DNA of 64,000 nt from Elmis aenea (taxonomy: Eukaryota > Arthropoda > Insecta > Coleoptera > Elmidae). Within the stretch, counting starts at the first letter, position 1, and each line of letters starts with the position of its first letter. The stretch covers positions 156,001 to 220,000 of the forward strand of contig CANTFG010000085.1 in assembly GCA_947652605.1 (NCBI GenBank), given 5' to 3'. Made by a program: the position numbers and the translations under genes. Positions 45,401 to 58,549 of the stretch are shown here, piece by piece. Under the pieces are notes generated by a model that did no database searches, was not told where the DNA came from, and was given only the letters and a program-made list of their open reading frames with translations.

Positions 45401-48133
45401 AAACTATAGCAAATGGCTTCAAACTTCTTAAACACGTTAGTTACGAGCAAGTTAAGGATTATTAGCCCCTAAATACGATTTTTAATTTTTCGCGAAAAAT
45501 GGGAAAAGTACAAAGGCTATAGTCTTTGCACTTTTTTCGACAAAAAAATCGATTTTCTTAAAACTACAGCAAATGGCTTCAAACTTCTTATACACGTTAG
45601 TTACGAGCAAGTTAAGGATTATTAGCCCCTAAATACGATTTTTAATTTTTCGCGAAAAATGGGAAAAGTACAAAGGCTATAGTCTGCACTTTTCGACAAA
45701 AAAATCGATTTTCTTAAAACTACAGCAAATGGCTTCAAACTTCTTATACACGTTAGTTATGAGCGAATTAAGGATTATTAGCCCCTAAATACGATTTTTA
45801 ATTTTTCGTGAAAAATGGGAAAAGTACAAAGGCTATAGTCTTTGCACTTTTTTCGACAAAAAAATCGATTTTTTTAAAACTATAGCAAATGGCTTCAAAC
45901 TTCTTAAACACGTTAGTTACGAGCAAGTTAAGGATTATTAGCCCCTAAATACGATTTTTAATTTTTTGCGAAAAATGGGAAAAGTACAAAGGCTATAGTC
46001 TTTGCACTTTTTTCGACAAAAAAATCGATTTTCTTAAAACTACAGCAAATGGCTTCAAACTTCTTATACACGTTAGTTATGAGCGAATTAAGGATTATTA
46101 GCCCCTAAATACGATTTTTAATTTTTCGTGAAAAATGGGAAAAGTACAAAGGCTATATATAGTCTTTGCACTTTTTTCGACAAAAAAATCGATTTTTTTA
46201 AAACTATAGCAAATGGCTTCAAACTTCTTAAACACGTTAGTTACGAGCAAGTTAAGGATTATTAGCCCCTAAATACGATTTTTAATTTTTCGCGAAAAAT
46301 GGGAAAAGTACAAAGGCTATATATAGTCTTTGCACTTTTTTCGACAAAAAAATCGATTTTCTTAAAACTACAGCAAATGGCTTCAAACTTCTTATACACG
46401 TTAGTTACGAGCAAGTTAAGGATTATTAGCCCCTAAATACGATTTTTAATTTTTCGCGAAAAATGGGAAAAGTACAAAGGCTATAGTCTGCACTTTTTTC
46501 GACAAAAAAATCGATTTTCTTAAAACTACAGCAAATGGCTTCAAACTTCTTATACACGTTAGTTATGAGCGAATTAAGGATTATTAGCCCCTAAATACGA
46601 TTTTTAATTTTTCGCGAAAAATGGGAAAAGTACAAAGGCTATTATAGTCTTTGCACTTTTTTCGACAAAAAAATCGATTTTCTTAAAACTATAGCAAATG
46701 GCTTCAAACTTCTTAAACACGTTAGTTACGAGCAAGTTAAGGATTATTAGCCCCTAAATACGATTTTTAATTTTTCGCGAAAAATGGGAAAAGTACAAAG
46801 GCTATAGTCTTTGCACTTTTTTCGACAAAAAAATCGATTTTCTTAAAACTACAGCAAATGGCTTCAAACTTCTTAAACACGTTAGTTATGAGCAATTTAA
46901 AGATTATTAGCCCCTAAATACGATTTTTAATTTTTCGTGAAAAATGGGAAAAGTACAAAGGCTATAGTCTTTGCACTTTTTTCGACAAAAAAATCGATTT
47001 TCTTAAAACTATAGCAAATGGCTTCAAACTTCTTAAACACGTTAGTTACGAGCAAGTTAAGGATTATTAGCCCCTAAATACGATTTTTAATTTTTCGCGA
47101 AAAATGGGAAAAGTACAAAGGCTATATATAGTCTTTGCACTTTTTTCGACAAAAAAAACGATTTTCTTAAAACTACAGCAAATGGCTTCAAACTTCTTAT
47201 ACAAGTTAGTTATGAGCGAATTAAGGATTATTAGCCCCTAAATACGATTTTTAATTTTTCGCGAAAAATGGGAAAAGTACAAAGGCTATAGTCTTTGCAC
47301 TTTTTTCGACAAAAAAATCGATTTTCTTAAAACTACAGCAAATGGCTTCAAACTTCTTATACACGTTAGTTACGAGCAAGGTAAGGATTATTAGCCCCTA
47401 AATACGATTTTTAATTTTTCGCGAAAAATGGGAAAAGTACAAAGGCTATAGTCTGCACTTTTTTCGACAAAAAAATCGATTTTCTTAAAACTACAGCAAA
47501 TGGCTTCAAACTTCTTATACACGTTAGTTATGAGCGAATTAAGGATTATTAGCCCCTAAATACGATTTTTAATTTTTCGTGAAAAATGGGAAAAGTACAA
47601 AGGCTATAGTCTGCACTTTTTTCGACAAAAAAATCGATTTTCTTAAAACTATAGCAAATGGCTTCAAACTTCTTAAACACGTTAGTTACGAGCAAGTTAA
47701 GGATTATTAGCCCCTAAATACGATTTTTAATTTTTCGCGAAAAATGGGAAAAGTACAAAGGCTATAGTCTTTGCACTTTTTTCGACAAAAAAATCGATTT
47801 TCTTAAAACTACAGCAAATGGCTTCAAACTTCTTATACACGTTAGTTACGAGCAAGTTAAGGATTATTAGCCCCTAAATACGATTTTTAATTTTTCGTGA
47901 AAAATGGGAAAAGTACAAAGGCTTATAGTCTTTGCACTTTTTTCGACAAAAAAATCGATTTTCTTAAAACTACAGCAAATGGCTTCAAACTTCTTAAACA
48001 CGTTAGTTATGAGCAATTTAAGGATTATTAGCCCCTAAATACGATTTTTAATTTTTCGCGAAAAATGGGAAAAGTACAAAGGCTATAGTCTTTGCACTTT
48101 TTTCGACAAAAAAATCGATTTTCTTAAAACTAC
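42431..48133. repeat. 160-bp satellite, segment 4c (about 36 monomers)
   Basis: A monomer array from the second transposon to block D. Parts copy segment 4a at an offset of about 8.91 kb. The last 2-3 kb match segment 3 left of block C (GAGCAAGGTAAGG variant near 47376, offset about 21.65 kb), so the satellite left of C and D was copied together with the blocks. Confidence 0.95.
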
Positions 48134-48323
48134 CCTCGGACCCTCTGACCCTCTGACCCTCTGACCCTCTGACCCTCGGACCCTCGGACCCTCGGACCCT
48201 CGGACCCTCGGACCCTCGGACCCTCGGACCCTCGGACCCTCGGACCCTCGGACCCTCGGACCCCCGGACCCCCGGACTCTCGGACTCTCGGACTCTCGGA
48301 CTCTCGGACTCTTGGACCCTCGG
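48134..48323. repeat. 8-bp C-rich minisatellite, about 24 copies (block D)
   Basis: 190 bp of GGACCCTC-type units, exactly six units shorter than block C. The left TGACCCTC, middle GGACCCTC and right GGACTCTC zones are in the same order as in C. Confidence 0.9.
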
Positions 48324-49117
48324 TACAGGCACATTCTGCATTTTTAACGTTATTGCAACGGAGATTCTTGTGTCTGCACTCGACCGTCATTGCAACGGAG
48401 AATGTGTTAGTATTTTTGCCCTACCGGCGAATCGTCGTGATCGGCCCGAGGGATACGCGATCGTTGGATCCGACTGCGAACCGCAAAAACATTTATTCGG
48501 ATGATGAAGCCCGAGCGACTTCCGTACTTTTACCGTCATTGCAACAAAGATTCATGTGCTTGCACTCGACCGTCATTGCAACGGAGAATGTGTCTAATTT
48601 TGCCCGTCATAGCAACGGAGAATGTGGCTGTAGATTTGACCGTCAATGCAACGGAGAATGGGCCTGCACGTTTACCGGTATTGCAACGGAGATTCTTGTG
48701 TCTGCACTCGACCGTCATTGCAACGGAGAATGTGTTAGTATTTTTGCCCTACCGGCGAATCGTCGTGATCGGCCCGAGGGATACGCGATCGTTGGATCCG
48801 ACTGCGAACCGCAAAAACATTTATTCGGATGATGAAGCCCGAGCGACTTCCGTACTTTTACCGTCATTGCAACAAAGATTCATGTGCTTGCACTCGACCG
48901 TCATTGCAACGGAGAATGTGTCTAATTTTGCCCGTCATAGCAACGGAGAATGTGGCTGTAGATTTGACCGTCATTGCAACGGAGAATTGGTCTGCATTTT
49001 TAACGTTATTGCAACGGAGATTCTTGTGTCTGCACTCGACCGTCATTGCAACGGAGAATGTGTTAGTATTTTTGCCCGTCATTGCGACCGAGAATGTGCT
49101 TGTACCTTTGACCGTCC
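48324..49117. repeat. 36-bp/328-bp repeat array (block D, 108 bp shorter)
   Basis: Units start at 48351, 48679 and 49007. Compared with B and C, the region around 48970 lacks 108 bp, equal to three 36-bp subrepeats, which fits slippage or exchange between subrepeats. Confidence 0.85.
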
Positions 49118-50062
49118 TGTGGTATATGAAAGTAGTGGTTGTCAAGCCCGGAGGCTGAAACTGAAGCCCGAAGGCTGATTAACCCTAAGGTTGTTTTTAG
49201 AGCAGCGCACAGTGCCTAATACTCGGTCAATAAATTACCCGCAGGTATTATATATTGGCGTCACTAAAGCGACGGAGTGTATAGGAGCTGAACTCCTGTG
49301 GTATGTAAAGGTATATCAAGCCCGAAGGCTGAAATTTATGCCCGAAGGCTGTTAACCCGGAGGTTACTTAAGGTATCGGGGTCTCGCCTCGCGACAAGAC
49401 GAATCCCCGAGCTAAGGGCTGTGTCTCAACAGATGCAGCGTGGAAACTGCACTACCGAGTTCCACACCCTGCCAGAACGTAAGTCAGTAGTATTGGCGTC
49501 ACTAATTATATGACGAAGCAATTGGCTACCTTATGCTGGAGCAAGCTCCTGTGGTATATGAAAGTAGTGGTTGTCAAGCCCGGAGGCTGAAATTGAAGCC
49601 CGAAGGCTGATTAACCCTAAGGTTGTTTTTAGAGCAACGCACAGTGCCTAATACTCAGACAATAAATTACCCGCAGGTATTATATATTGGCGTCGCTAAA
49701 GCGACGGAGTGTATAGGAGCTGAACTCCTGTGGTATGTAAAGGTATATCAAGCCCGAAGGCTGTTAACCCGGAGGTTACTTAAGGTATCGGGGTCTCGCC
49801 TCGCGACAAGACGAATCCCCGAGCTAAGGGCTGTCTCAACAGATGCAGCGTGGAAACTGCACTACCGAGTTCCACACCCTGCCAGAACGTAAGTCAGTAG
49901 TATTGGCGTCACTAATTATATGACGAAGCAATTGGCTACCTTATGCTGGAGCAAGCTCCTGTGGTATATGAAAGTAGTGGTTGTCAAGCCCGGAGGCTGA
50001 AACTGAAGCCCGAAGGCTGATTAACCCTAAGGTTGTTTTTAGAGCAACGCACAGTGCCTAAT
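49118..50062. repeat. Hairpin-rich 410-432 bp repeat, 2.25 copies (block D)
   Basis: Copies start at 49118, 49550 and 49960 and carry the same minihairpin chain as B. The longer first copy has an extra TTATGCCCGAAGGCTG segment near 49336. Confidence 0.8.
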
Positions 50063-50356
50063 ATTCGGATGATGTAGCCCGCATTTTGGGGGCCGTCAAG
50101 TCGAAACTTGGCGGACACCCGCGGGTACGTTGTGGTGTTAACAAAAATTGTCGTATGCTTTCGGATACGCCAAGGACTCCGCCGAACGATCGGGAATTTT
50201 CGTCGCCTCGCAATATTCGAAACACGCACTTATTCCGCTGTGACGCGGGAAAAATCCGTAATCGAAACGGAGACGGTCGCTCCAGGTACCGCGGTACTAT
50301 AGACAACTTTACGGCCTAACATGCGCTCAGTCGTCCGCGGACGACGAACGAATTTT
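50063..50356. other. Low-copy linker, unrecognised (block D)
   Basis: The linker of the B type: no 9-bp insertion, GGGTACGTTG and ATATTCGAAAC. The sequence just to its right is of the C type. Function unknown. Confidence 0.6.
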
Positions 50357-52415
50357 TCGCCGGGTCGCCGCGGTGAGGTGTTCATGTGTCTGCATCTACC
50401 GCCGAACCGTCGTGATCGGCCCGAGGGATACGCGATCGTTAGATCCGACTGCGAACCGCAAAAACATTTATTCGGATGATGAAGCCCGAGCGACTTCCGT
50501 ACTTTTACCGTCATTGCAACGGAGATTCATGTGCTTGCACTCGACCGTCATTGCAACGGAGAATGTGTTAGTGGTATTCATGTGTCCGCACCTACCGGCA
50601 ATCCGTCGTGATCGGCCCAAGGGATACGCGATCGTTGGATCCGACTGCAAACCGCAAAAACATTTATTCGGATGATGACGCCCGAGCGACCTCGGTATTT
50701 TAAAGGAACTTTTTCGGACGGCCGTGGATGATTACCAAAGAGTTCTCAAATTTTGCTTCTTAGACGTAGTCGGATGCGCTATTCTTTTAGCTACATGTCG
50801 AACACCGGATAAAAATTTTCTCACCGCAATTAACGGAGTTATGAATATTTTTGTAGACCGAGATGTTTTTATCGCCGGGTCGCCGAGACGTTGTGGTATT
50901 CATGTGTCCGCACCTACCGGCGATTCGTCGTGATCGGCCCGAGGGATACGCGATCGTTGGATCCGACTGCGAACCGCAAAAACATTTATTCGGATGATGA
51001 AGCCCGAGCGACTTCCGTACTTTTACCGTCATTGCAACGGAGATTCATGTGCTTGCACTCGACCGTCATTGCAACGGAGAATGTGTTAGTGGTATTCATG
51101 TGTCCGCACCTACCGGCAATCCGTCGTGATCGGCCCGAGGGATACGCGATCGTTGGATCCGACTGCAAACCGCAAAAACATTTATTCGGATGATGACGCC
51201 CGAGCGACCTCGGTATTTTAAAGGAACTTTTTCGGACGGCCGTGGATGATTACCAAAGAGTTCTCAAATTTTGCTTCTTAGACGTAGTCGGATGCGCTAT
51301 TCTTTTAGCTACATGTCGAACACCGGATAAAAATTTTCTCACCGCAATTAACGGAGTTATGAATATTTTTGTAGACCGAGATGTTTTTATCGCCGGGTCG
51401 CCGAGACGTTGTGGTATTCATGTGTCCGCACCTACCGGCGATTCGTCGTGATCGGCCCGAGGGATACGCGATCGTTGGATCCGACTGCGAACCGCAAAAA
51501 CATTTATTCGGATGATGACGCCCGAGCGACCTCGGTATTTTAAAGGAACTTTTTCGGACGGCCGTGGATGATTACCAAAGAGTTCTCAAATTTTGCTTCT
51601 TAGACGTAGTCGGATGCGCTATTCTTTTAGCTACATGTCGAACACCAGATAAAAATTTTCTCACCGCAATTAACGGAGTTATGAATATTTTTGTAGACCG
51701 AGATGTTTTTATCGCCGGGTCGCCGAGACGTTGTGGTATTCATGTGTCCGCACCTACCGGCGATTCGTCGTGATCGGCCCGAGGAATACGCGATCGTTGG
51801 ATCCGACTGCGAACCGCAAAAACATTTATTCGGATGATGACGCCCGAGCGACCTCGGTATTTTAAAGGAACTTTTTCGGACGGCCGTGGATGATTACCAA
51901 AAAGTTCTCAAATTTTGCTTCTTAGACGTAGTCGGATGCGCTATTCTTTTAGCTACATGTCGAACACCGGATAAAAATTTTCTCACCGCAATTAACGGAG
52001 TTATGAATATTTTTGTAGACCGAGATGTTTTTATCGCCGGGTCGCCGAGACGTTGTGGTATTCATGTGTCCGCACCTACCGGCGATTCGTCGTGATCGGC
52101 CCGAGGGATACGCGATCGTTGGATCCGACTGCGAACCGCAAAAACATTTATTCGGATGATGAAGCCCGAGCGACTTCCGTACTTTTACCGTCATTGCAAC
52201 GGAGATTCATGTGCTTGCACTCGACCGTCATTGCAACGGAGAATGTGTTAGTGGTATTCATGTGTCCGCACCTACCGGCAATTCGTCGTGATCGGCCCAA
52301 GGGATACGCGATCGTTGGATCCGACTGCAAACCGCAAAAACATTTATTCGGATGATGACGCCCGAGCGACCTCGGTATTTTAAAGGAACTTTTTCGGACG
52401 GCCGTGGTTGATTAC
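50357..52415. repeat. Mosaic array of 198- and 322-bp modules (block D)
   Basis: Core positions near 50414, 50612, 50934, 51132, 51454, 51776, 52098 and 52296 give the same 198-322-198-322-322-322-198 order as B and C. The TTAGATCC variant near 50438 is shared with C only. Confidence 0.85.
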
Positions 52416-55400
52416 CTTCATCTCCTTCATCTCCTCCTTCATCTCCTCCATCATCTCCTCCTTCATCTCCTCCTTCATCTCCTCCTTCATCTGCTCCTTC
52501 ATCTGCTCCTTCATCTGCTCCTTCATATCCTCCTTCATCTACTTCATCTCCTCCTTCATCTCCTCCTTCATCTCCTCCTTCATCTCCTCCTTCATCTCCT
52601 CCTTCATCTCCTCCTTCATCTCCTTCTTCATCTCCTCCTTCATCTCCTCCTTCATCTCCTGCTTCATCTCCTCCTTCATCTCCTCCTTCGTCTCCTCCTT
52701 CGTCTCCTCCTTCATCTCCTCCTTCATCTCCTCCTTCATCTCCTCCTTCACCTGCTCCTTCATCTCCTACTTCATCTCCTTCTTCATCTCCTCCTTCATC
52801 TCCTCCTTCATCTCCTACTTCATCTCCTCCTTCATCTCCTCCTTCATCTCCTCCTTCATCTCCTCCTTCATCTCCTCCTTCATCTCCTCCTTCATCTCCT
52901 CCTTCATCTCCTCCTTCATCTCCTCCTTCATCTCCATCTCCTCCTTCATCTCCTCCTTCATCTCCTCCTTCATCTCCTCCTTCATCTCCTTCTTCATCTC
53001 CTCCTTCATCTCCTCCTTCATCTCCTCCTTCATCTCCTCCTTCATCTCCTCCTTCATCTCCTCCTTCATCTCCTCCTTAATCTCCTCCTTCATCTCCTCC
53101 TTCATCTCCTCCTTCATCTTCTCCTTCATCTCCTCCGTCATCTCCTCCATCATCTCCTCCTTCATCTTCTCCTTCATCTCCTCCTTCATCTCCTCCTTCA
53201 TCTCTCCCTTCATCTCCTCCTTCATCTCCTCCTTCATCTCCTCCTTCATCTCCTCCTTCATCTCCTCCTTCATCTCCTCCTTCATCTCCTCCTTCATCTC
53301 CTCCTTAATCTCCTCCTTCATCTCCTCCTTCATCTCCTCCTTCATCTCTTCCTTCATCTCCTCCTTCATCTACTCCTTCATCTCCTCCTTCATCTCTTTC
53401 TTCATCTCCTCCTTCATCTCCTCCTTCATCTCCTCCTTCATCTCCTTCTTCATCTCCTCCTTCATCGCCTCCTTCATCTCCTGCTTCATCTCCTCCTTCA
53501 TCTCCTCCTTTATCTCCTCCTTCACCTCCTCCTTCATCTCCTACTTCATCTCCTCCTTCATCTCCTCCTTCATCTCCTACTTCATCTCCTCCTTCATCTC
53601 CTCCTTCATCTCCTCCTTCATCTCCTCCTTCATCTCCTCCTTCATCTCCTCCTTGATCTCCTCCTTCATCTCCTCCTTCATCTCCTCCTTCATCTCCTCC
53701 TTCATCTCCTCCTTCATCTCCTCTTTCATCTCCTCCTTCATCTCCTCCTTCATCTCCTCCTTCATCTCCTCCTTCATCTCCTCCTTCATCTCCTTCTTCA
53801 TCTCCTCCTTCTTCTCCTGCTTCATCTCCTCTTTCATCTCCTCCTTCATCTCCTCCTTCATCTCCTCCTTCATCTCCTCCTTCATCTCCTCCTTCATCTC
53901 CTCCTTCATCTTCTCCTTCATCTCCTCCGTCATCTCCTCCATCATCTCCTCCTTCATCTCCATCTCCTAATTCATCTCCTCCTTCATCTCCTCCTTCATC
54001 TCCTCCTTCATCTCCACCTTCATCTCCTCCTTCATCTCCTCCTTCATCTCCTCCTTCATCTCCTCCTTCATCTCCTCCTTCATCTCCTCCTTCATCTCCT
54101 CCTTCATCTCCTCCTTCATCTCCTCCTTCATCTCCTCCTTCATCTCCTCCTTAATCTCCTCCTTCATCTCCTCCTTAATCTCCTCCTTCATCTCTTCCTT
54201 CATCTCCTCCTTCATCTCTTCCTTCATCTCCTCCTTCATCTCCTTCATCTCCTGCTTCTTCTCCTGCTTTATCTCCTGCTTCATCTCCTGCTTTATCTCC
54301 TGCTTCATCTCCTCCTTCATCTCCTCCTTCATCTCCTCCTTCATCTCCTCCATCTCCTCCTTTATCTCTTCCTTCATCTCCTCCTTCATCTCCTCCTTCA
54401 TCTCCTCCTTCATCTCCTTCATCTCCCTCATCTCCTCCTTCATCTCCTCCTTCATCTCCTCCTTGATCTCCTCCTTGATCTCCTCCTTGATCTCCTCCTT
54501 CATCTCCTCCTTCATCTCCTCCTTCATCTCCTACTTCATCTCCTCCTTCATCTCCTCCTTCATCTCCTTCATCTCCTCCTTCATCTCCTCCTTCATCTCC
54601 TCCTTCATCTCCTCCTTCATCTCCTTCTTCATCTCCTTCATCTCCTCCTTCTTCTCCTCCTTCATCTCCTCCTTTATCTCCTCCTTCATCTCCTCCATCT
54701 CCTCCATCTCCTCCTTGATCTCCTCCTTCATCTCCTCCTTCATCTCTTCCTTCATCTCCTCCTTGATCATCTCCTTCATCTCCTTCTTCATCTCCTCCTT
54801 CATCTCCTCCTTCATCTCCTCCTTCATCTTCTCCTTCATCTCCTCCTTTATCTCTTCGTTCATCTCCTCCTTCATCTCCTGCTTCTTCTCTTGCTTTATC
54901 TCCTGCTTCATCTCCTACTTTATCTCCTGCTTCATCTCCTCCTTCATCTCCTCCTTCATCTCCTCCTTTATTTCCTCCTTCATCTCCTCCTTCATCTCCT
55001 CCTTCATCTCCTCCTTCATCTCCTCCTTCATCTCCTCCTTCATCTCCTCCTTCATCTCCTCCTTCATCTCCTCCTTCATCTCCTCCTTTATCTCTTCGTT
55101 CATCTCCTCCTTCATCTCCTGCTTCTTCTCCTGCTTTATCTCCTGCTTCATCTCCTGCTTTATCTCCTGCTTCATCTCCTCCTTCATCTCCTCCTTCATC
55201 TCCTCTTTCATCTCCTCCTTCATCTCCTCCTTCATCTCCTCCTTCATCTCCTTCTTCATCTCCTCCTTCATCTCCTCCTTCATGTCCTCCTTCATCTCCT
55301 CCTTCATCTTCTCCTTCATCTCCTTCTTCATCTACTCCTTCATCTCCTCCTTCATCTCCTCCTTCATCTCCTCCTTCATCTCCTTCATCTCCTCCTTCGT

Positions 55401-55460
55401 CTTTTCCTTCTTCTTCTCCTTCATCTCCTCCTTCATCTCGACCTTCTTCTTCATCTCCTT
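52416..55460. repeat. 12-bp CTCCTTCATCTC minisatellite (block D, 3.05 kb)
   Basis: 3,045 bp of the 12-mer. It carries the same inner variants as block E (CTTCGTCTCC pair, CTCTCCCTTC, CTCCACCTTC, CTCCTAATTC) and differs from it by one 12-bp unit plus scattered substitutions. Frames of up to 1,041 codons are repeat by-products. Confidence 0.95.
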
Positions 55461-58238
55461 CTACAGCAAATGGCTTCAAACTTCGTATACACATTAGTTA
55501 TGAGCGATTTAAGGATTATTAGCCCCTAAATACGATTTTTAATTTTTCGCGAAAAATGGGAAAAGTACAAAAAAATCGATTTTCTTAAAACTACAGCAAA
55601 TGGCTTCAAACTTCTTATACACGTTAGTTACGAGCAAGTTAAGGATTATTAGCCCCTAAATACGATTTTTAATTTTTCGTGAAAAATGGGAAAAGTACAA
55701 AGGCTATAGTCTTTGCACTTTTTTCGACAAAAAAATCGATTTTCTTAAAACTACAGCAAATGGCTTCAAACTTCTTATACACGTTAGTTATGAGCGAATT
55801 AAGGATTATTAGCCCCTAAATACGATTTTTAATTTTTCGTGAAAAATGGGAAAAGTACAAAGGCTATAGTCTTTGCACTTTTTTCGACAAAAAAATCGAT
55901 TTTCTTAAAACTACAGCAAATGGCTTCAAACTTCTTATACAAGTTAGTTATGAGCGAATTAAGGATTATTAGCCCCTAAATACGATTTTTAATTTTTCGC
56001 GAAAAATGGGAAAAGTACAAAGGCTATAGTCTTTGCACTTTTTTCGACAAAAAAATCGATTTTCTTAAAACTACAGCAAATGGCTTCAAACTTCTTATAC
56101 ACGTTAGTTACGAGCAAGTTAAGGATTATTAGCCCCTAAATACGATTTTTAATTTTTCGCGAAAAATGGGAAAAGTACAAAGGCTATAGTCTGCACTTTT
56201 TTCGACAAAAAAATCGATTTTCTTAAAACTACAGCAAATGGCTTCAAACTTCTTATACACGTTAGTTATGAGCGAATTAAGGATTATTAGCCCCTAAATA
56301 CGATTTTTAATTTTTCGTGAAAAATGGGAAAAGTACAAAGGCTATAGTCTTTGCACTTTTTTCGACAAAAAAATCGATTTTCTTAAAACTACAGCAAATG
56401 GCTTCAAACTTCTTATACACGTTAGTTATGAGCGAATTAAGGATTATTAGCCCCTAAATACGATTTTTAATTTTTCGTGAAAAATGGGAAAAGTACAAAG
56501 GCTATAGTCTTTGCACTTTTTTCGACAAAAAAATCGATTTTCTTAAAACTATAGCAAATGGCTTCAAACTTCTTAAACACGTTAGTTACGAGCAAGTTAA
56601 GGATTATTAGCCCCTAAATACGATTTTTAATTTTTCGTGAAAAATGGGAAAAGTACAAAGGCTATAGTCTTTGCACTTTTTTCGACAAAAAAATCGATTT
56701 TCTTAAAACTACAGCAAATGGCTTCAAACTTCTTATACACGTTAGTTATGAGCGAATTAAGGATTATTAGCCCCTAAATACGATTTTTAATTTTTCGTGA
56801 AAAATGGGAAAAGTACAAAGGCTATAGTCTTTGCACTTTTTTCGACAAAAAAATCGATTTTCTTAAAACTATAGCAAATGGCTTCAAACTTCTTAAACAC
56901 GTTAGTTACGAGCAAGTTAAGGATTATTAGCCCCTAAATACGATTTTTAATTTTTCGCGAAAAATGGGAAAAGTACAAAGGCTATATAGTCTTTGCACTT
57001 TTTTCGACAAAAAAATCGATTTTCTTAAAACTACAGCAAATGGCTTCAAACTTCTTATACAAGTTAGTTATGAGCGAATTAAGGATTATTAGCCCCTAAA
57101 TACGATTTTTAATTTTTCGCGAAAAATGGGAAAAGTACAAAGGATAGTCTTTGCACTTTTTTCGACAAAAAAATCGATTTTCTTAAAACTACAGCAAATG
57201 GCTTCAAACTTCTTATACACGTTAGTTACGAGCAAGTTAAGGATTATTAGCCCCTAAATACGATTTTTAATTTTTCGCGAAAAATGGGAAAAGTACAAAG
57301 GCTATAGTCTGCACTTTTTTCGACAAAAAAATCGATTTTCTTAAAACTACAGCAAATGGCTTCAAACTTCTTATACACGTTAGTTATGAGCGAATTAAGG
57401 ATTATTAGCCCCTAAATACGATTTTTAATTTTTCGTGAAAAATGGGAAAAGTACAAAGGCTATAGTCTTTGCACTTTTTTCGACAAAAAAATCGATTTTC
57501 TTAAAACTATAGCAAATGGCTTCAAACTTCTTAAACACGTTAGTTACGAGCAAGTTAAGGATTATTAGCCCCTAAATACGATTTTTAATTTTTCGCGAAA
57601 AATGGGAAAAGTACAAAGGCTATAGTCTTTGCACTTTTTTCGACAAAAAAATCGATTTTCTTAAAACTACAGCAAATGGCTTCAAACTTCTTATACACGT
57701 TAGTTACGAGCAAGTTAAGGATTATTAGCCCCTAAATACGATTTTTAATTTTTCGTGAAAAATGGGAAAAGTACAAAGGCTATAGTCTTTGCACTTTTTT
57801 CGACAAAAAAATCGATTTTCTTAAAACTACAGCAAATGGCTTCAAACTTCTTATACACGTTAGTTATGAGCGAATTAAGGATTATTAGCCCCTAAATACG
57901 ATTTTTAATTTTTCGTGAAAAATGGGAAAAGTACAAAGGCTATAGTCTTTGCACTTTTTTCGACAAAAAAATCGATTTTCTTAAAACTATAGCAAATGGC
58001 TTCAAACTTCTTAAACACGTTAGTTACGAGCAAGTTAAGGATTATTAGCCCCTAAATACGATTTTTAATTTTTCGCGAAAAATGGGAAAAGTACAAAGGC
58101 TATAGTCTTTGCACTTTTTTCGACAAAAAAATCGATTTTCTTAAAACTACAGCAAATGGCTTCAAACTTCTTATACAAGTTAGTTATGAGCGAATTAAGG
58201 ATTATTAGCCCCTAAATACGATTTTTAATTTTTCGCGA
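55461..58238. repeat. 160-bp satellite, segment 5 (about 17 monomers)
   Basis: The first monomer has a 30-bp deletion between two ACAAA copies (AAAGTACAAAAAAATCG near 55565), shared with segment 6. The array stops inside a monomer at TTTTTCGCGA, where block E begins. Confidence 0.95.
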
Positions 58239-58549
58239 GGGATACGCGATCGTTGGATCCGACTGCGAACCGCAAAAACATTTATTCGGATGATGAAGCC
58301 CGAGCGACTTCCGTACTTTTACCGTCATTGCAACGGAGATTCATGTGCTTGCACTCGACCGTCATTGCAACGGAGAATGTGTTAGTGGTATTCATGTGTC
58401 CGCACCTACCGGCAATTCGTCGTGATCGGCCCAAGGGATACGCGATCGTTGGATCCGACTGCAAACCGCAAAAACATTTATTCGGATGATGACGCCCGAG
58501 CGACCTCGGTATTTTAAAGGAACTTTTTCGGACGGCCGTGGTTGATTAC
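58239..58549. repeat. Module remnant of block E (198-bp module plus 322-type start)
   Basis: It begins inside the shared core at GGGATACGCG, contains one 198-bp module with two ATTGCAACGGAGA subrepeats, and ends GGCCGTGGTTGATTAC before the 12-bp array. Confidence 0.85.

Larger units (their letters stand above)
48134..55460. repeat. Composite repeat block D (full form)
   Basis: A full composite of 7.3 kb with CTAC flanks at 48130-48133 and 55461-55464. Its left and middle parts share variants with both B and C. Its 12-bp array is nearly the same as block E's. Confidence 0.85.
52105..58238. repeat. 6,134-bp tandem duplication, copy 1 (end of block D plus satellite)
   Basis: It runs from GGGATACGCGATCG in the last modules of block D through the 12-bp array and the following satellite. 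GGGATACGCG recurs at 58239, giving an offset of 6,134 bp. The offset grows to 6,146 bp by the end of the 12-bp array, through one extra 12-mer in copy 2. Confidence 0.8.
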
